Assembly (NCBI GenBank): GCA_025055795.1
Contig: JANWVV010000006.1
Coordinates: forward strand, 1 to 64,000
Origin: Gemmataceae bacterium
GTDB taxonomy: Bacteria > Planctomycetota > Planctomycetia > Gemmatales > Gemmataceae
Reading direction: 5' to 3'
DNA: 64,000 bases
Part shown: in pieces, positions 61,611 through 64,000 of the stretch
Numbering within the stretch: the first letter of the stretch is position 1
Layout of the letters: the number at the start of each line of letters is the position of its first letter
Notes under the pieces: model-generated
The model's input: only the letters and a program-made list of their open reading frames with translations
Told to the model about the DNA's origin: nothing
Databases searched by the model: none
Made by a program: the position numbers and the translations under genes

Positions 61611-62543
61611 TCACCGCCGACGCCACACGTCATCGGCACGCAACCCCTGCTGGCGGAGGAAAGGAACTATCCGAGTGTACCAGTGTCGGGCGTGGGGGAG
61701 ATACCCGCTGGTGCAGGGCAAATCCGGCAACAACCGTTGCCAGTAACGATTGAACTGACGCATGCAAATTTCCCGGACGTATTTGGCTAGCATCGAGGCC
61801 AGGGCTACTGCCACAGATTGACTTTCCGCTTCCGGCTGGAAACAAACCATGATTCGCCGCTCGTCTTCCTCAAGACAGTACCGGCTTTCCACGGCCCCCT
61901 CCTGCAGCGGCGTAACCCACAAGTGGGGGAAACATGCCGCTACCAGCCCCGCATAGTAGTGCCGTCCTCCCAGTTTATCGCTGAGTATCAACACGTCTTG
62001 ACCGTCTGCCCTGGACAGGGATGGCTGGTCAGCCGTCACTGTAAACAGGGAACGGACCAGCTCGATCCATCCCTGGCCAAGGGTCTCCGCCTTGTTCCCC
62101 AACTGATCACAAGCCCAGTTGAACACCGCAGGCGTCAGGATCCGCACGCGGGCCCAAACAGGAAATGGCTCCTCTGTCAGCGGCGGCCAATCCTCCTCGG
62201 GGTAGGTTTCCTGGGGCTGGAACCATGGTTCCTTTTTTAGTGCGGCCACCGTTCCGGCCACCCCCTGCCGCATTAACCATTGCAAAAGCGGCTGCTTGGA
62301 CCAATGGAGCGTTCGTGCCACGCCACACTCCAGTGCCGACCAGCCATACCGTCCATAAACCTGCTTGGAATCATCAATGAGCACTCGATGATCAGCCGGC
62401 TCCGCCACGCGGCGAATCAGGCTTTGGAGCGTCTGCCAGCCGCTCGGGTCCTCCGCTGGCAACCGCACAACCACCGCCGCCTGGACCAGCGGGCCCAGCA
62501 CCGGACCGTATCCTGCTTCGTCGATTCCTACTACCCACGGCAT
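61611..62543 (-). CDS. Divergent RNase HII-like protein
   Basis: 310 aa; VVGIDEAGYGPVLGPLVQAAVV (cf. RNase HII GIDEAGRGPLAGPV), IDDSKQVY, LILSDKLGGRHYY, SVAVALASMLAKYVREICM (cf. AAASIxAKVxRD), TSGYLPHARHWY. Confidence 0.75.
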   Translation of the reverse strand: MPWVVGIDEAGYGPVLGPLVQAAVVVRLPAEDPSGWQTLQSLIRRVAEPADHRVLIDDSKQVYGRYGWSALECGVARTLHWSKQPLLQWLMRQGVAGTVAALKKEPWFQPQETYPEEDWPPLTEEPFPVWARVRILTPAVFNWACDQLGNKAETLGQGWIELVRSLFTVTADQPSLSRADGQDVLILSDKLGGRHYYAGLVAACFPHLWVTPLQEGAVESRYCLEEDERRIMVCFQPEAESQSVAVALASMLAKYVREICMRQFNRYWQRLLPDLPCTSGYLPHARHWYTRIVPFLRQQGLRADDVWRRR

Positions 62544-62785
62544 CCCTATCCTCCTGCCGGACTCGGCCCTCTACCAGGTTGGTACCCACCCGCTTGACGA
62601 TTACAAGGCCGCTGCTCGCCGCCTTAAAAGGGGGTGCCTATCATAGCCAACACTACCGGGCCACTCAAGCGTCAAAACGCGGCCCCCATTTGGCACTTGC
62701 TCTCCGGTGACGGCACACACAACCCGCGAGATACACAAGGCTTCCTTCTGGTTATCACTTGACCACTCTCAATGGGAACCTCGCC

Positions 62786-63130
62786 ATGATGACCGACAAC
62801 GTCTTCATGAAGATCATCCAACGGACCATCCCTGCCCGTATCGTCTACGAGGATGATCTTAGCCTGGCTTTTCACGACATTCACCCCCAGGCCCCCGTGC
62901 ACGTCCTGATCATCCCTAAAAAAGAAATCCGCACTCTGGACGATGCCAGCAAGGACGACCAGGCGTTACTAGGACATCTACTGCTAGTGGCCCAACAACT
63001 GGCCCGGCAACTGAATCTGGACAAAGGCTATCGCCTGGTCATCAACTGTAAGGAGCAAGGGGGACAAACGGTACCCCATTTGCATGTTCATTTGTTGGGC
63101 GGTCGCGCCATGACCTGGCCCCCCGGCTGA
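62786..63130 (+). CDS. HIT (histidine triad) family protein
   Basis: ORF 62759-63130; ATG at 62786. CDS contains DNVFMKIIQRTIPARIVYEDDLSLAFHDIHPQAPVHVLIIPKKEI and the triad HLHVHLLGGRAM. Confidence 0.95.
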   Translation: MMTDNVFMKIIQRTIPARIVYEDDLSLAFHDIHPQAPVHVLIIPKKEIRTLDDASKDDQALLGHLLLVAQQLARQLNLDKGYRLVINCKEQGGQTVPHLHVHLLGGRAMTWPPG

Positions 63131-63343
63131 AACCCGATGCGCCCACCCTCACGGGATATGCTTGACAGTTGTCTGCCTATGACGTTGCTCGACCTGCAAC
63201 CATTAAGGTCCGTCAGGCCGGGACCAACCTCTGTTCCCACGACTGGCAAGCATTCGGGCAAGCCGCACCTTACCGGGAACCTGCAGGGCCGTAAAACCAG
63301 GTTTGAATCCTGACCATTACCCGCTTTGTTGTCCAAATCATCC

Positions 63344-64000
63344 ATGACTCATTCGGTGTCCGAGATTGTGCAGCAGCGGCTGCAAGAGGTTCGACAACGG
63401 ATCGCCCAGGCCGCCGGACGCAGCGGTCGCTCGCCAGACGATGTCACCATCGTGGCTGTCACCAAGACGGTGTCCACAGCCACGGCCGCTGTGCTTCCGA
63501 CGCTGGGAGTGCTCGATTTAGGTGAAAACCGGCCCCAGGAACTCTGGAAAAAAGCACCGGCCCTGCCGCAAGTTCGCTGGCACCTCATCGGCCATCTGCA
63601 GCGTAACAAAATCGAACGCACCGTGCCCTTGACCACCCTGATCCACTCTGTGGACTCCCTGCGACTGCTGAATGCTCTCCACGCATTTGGCCAGCAGCGG
63701 GGTCAACCCGTCCACATCCTGCTCCAGTTCAACTGCAGCCGCGAACCGAGCAAGCAAGGGTTTGCCCCTGCCGAAGTCGACACACTGGCTGAGCAACTCC
63801 CCGGCTTCACCGGTGTGGTCGTCCGTGGGGTTATGACCATGGCCGCATTCACCGCTGATCCGCAACAGGTCCGCCCCACCTTCGTTGAACTGCGGCAATT
63901 ACGCGATCGCCTCCAGCAACGCTCGGGGTTACCTCTGCCCCACCTCTCCATGGGCATGAGCAACGATTTTGAAGTTGCCATCGAAGAAGGGGCCACCCTG
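63344..64000 (+). CDS. YggS/PROSC-family PLP homeostasis protein, 3' truncated by the window end
   Basis: Open frame from ATG 63344 to window end (219 codons, no stop, so absent from the ORF track): MTHSVSEIVQQRLQEVRQRIAQAAGRSGRSPDDVTIVAVTKTVS...LGENRPQELWKK...WHLIGHLQRNKI...HSVDS...GVMTMAAF...LSMGMSNDFEVAIEEGATL. Confidence 0.93.
   Translation, partial: MTHSVSEIVQQRLQEVRQRIAQAAGRSGRSPDDVTIVAVTKTVSTATAAVLPTLGVLDLGENRPQELWKKAPALPQVRWHLIGHLQRNKIERTVPLTTLIHSVDSLRLLNALHAFGQQRGQPVHILLQFNCSREPSKQGFAPAEVDTLAEQLPGFTGVVVRGVMTMAAFTADPQQVRPTFVELRQLRDRLQQRSGLPLPHLSMGMSNDFEVAIEEGATL

Noticed and set aside
63297-63312. T-arm-like sequence CCAGGTTTGAATCCTG hinting at a tRNA or tmRNA end
   Set aside because: No matching acceptor, D or anticodon arm nearby, and the invariant C56 is T.
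1-64000. CRISPR arrays, rRNA genes, intact transposases or integrases
   Set aside because: Looked for regularly spaced repeats, rRNA landmarks and transposase/integrase motifs in the translated ORFs; none recognised.

Overview
This 64 kb window is a chromosomal segment of a planctomycete, probably Gemmataceae-like. The assignment rests on PVC-type features: DUF1559 pseudopilin-like protein, DUF1501 and DUF1549/DUF1553 proteins, PVC-type CxxCH heme proteins, a PVC small basic signature protein, and FHA/Ser-Thr kinase signalling. About 35 protein-coding genes are supportable: hutH, a formamidase-like protein, a tetraheme cytochrome fusion, an RluA-type pseudouridine synthase, an FHA-GAF-sigma54 activator, exbB plus two exbD, an EF-G2-like GTPase, hisA, a folK-SDR fusion, larA and larC, alaS, an orphan adenine-type methyltransferase, a ROK-linked catabolic cluster, a Ser/Thr kinase, two DUF1501 plus DUF1549/1553 units, a permuted-papain-like peptidase, DUF58, glpK, an RNase HII-like protein, a HIT protein, and the 5' part of a YggS-like gene cut by the window end and absent from the ORF track. 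There are two tRNAs: Leu-GAG at 21814-21897 and Thr-TGT at 51277-51349. The main anomaly is a strongly AT-rich, gene-poor island (about 51.5-56.1 kb) directly after tRNA-Thr. It holds the remains of a NACHT/STAND NTPase broken by several nonsense and frameshift lesions. No CRISPR array, rRNA, intact transposase or integrase was recognised. All family assignments come from reading motifs; no database search was run.
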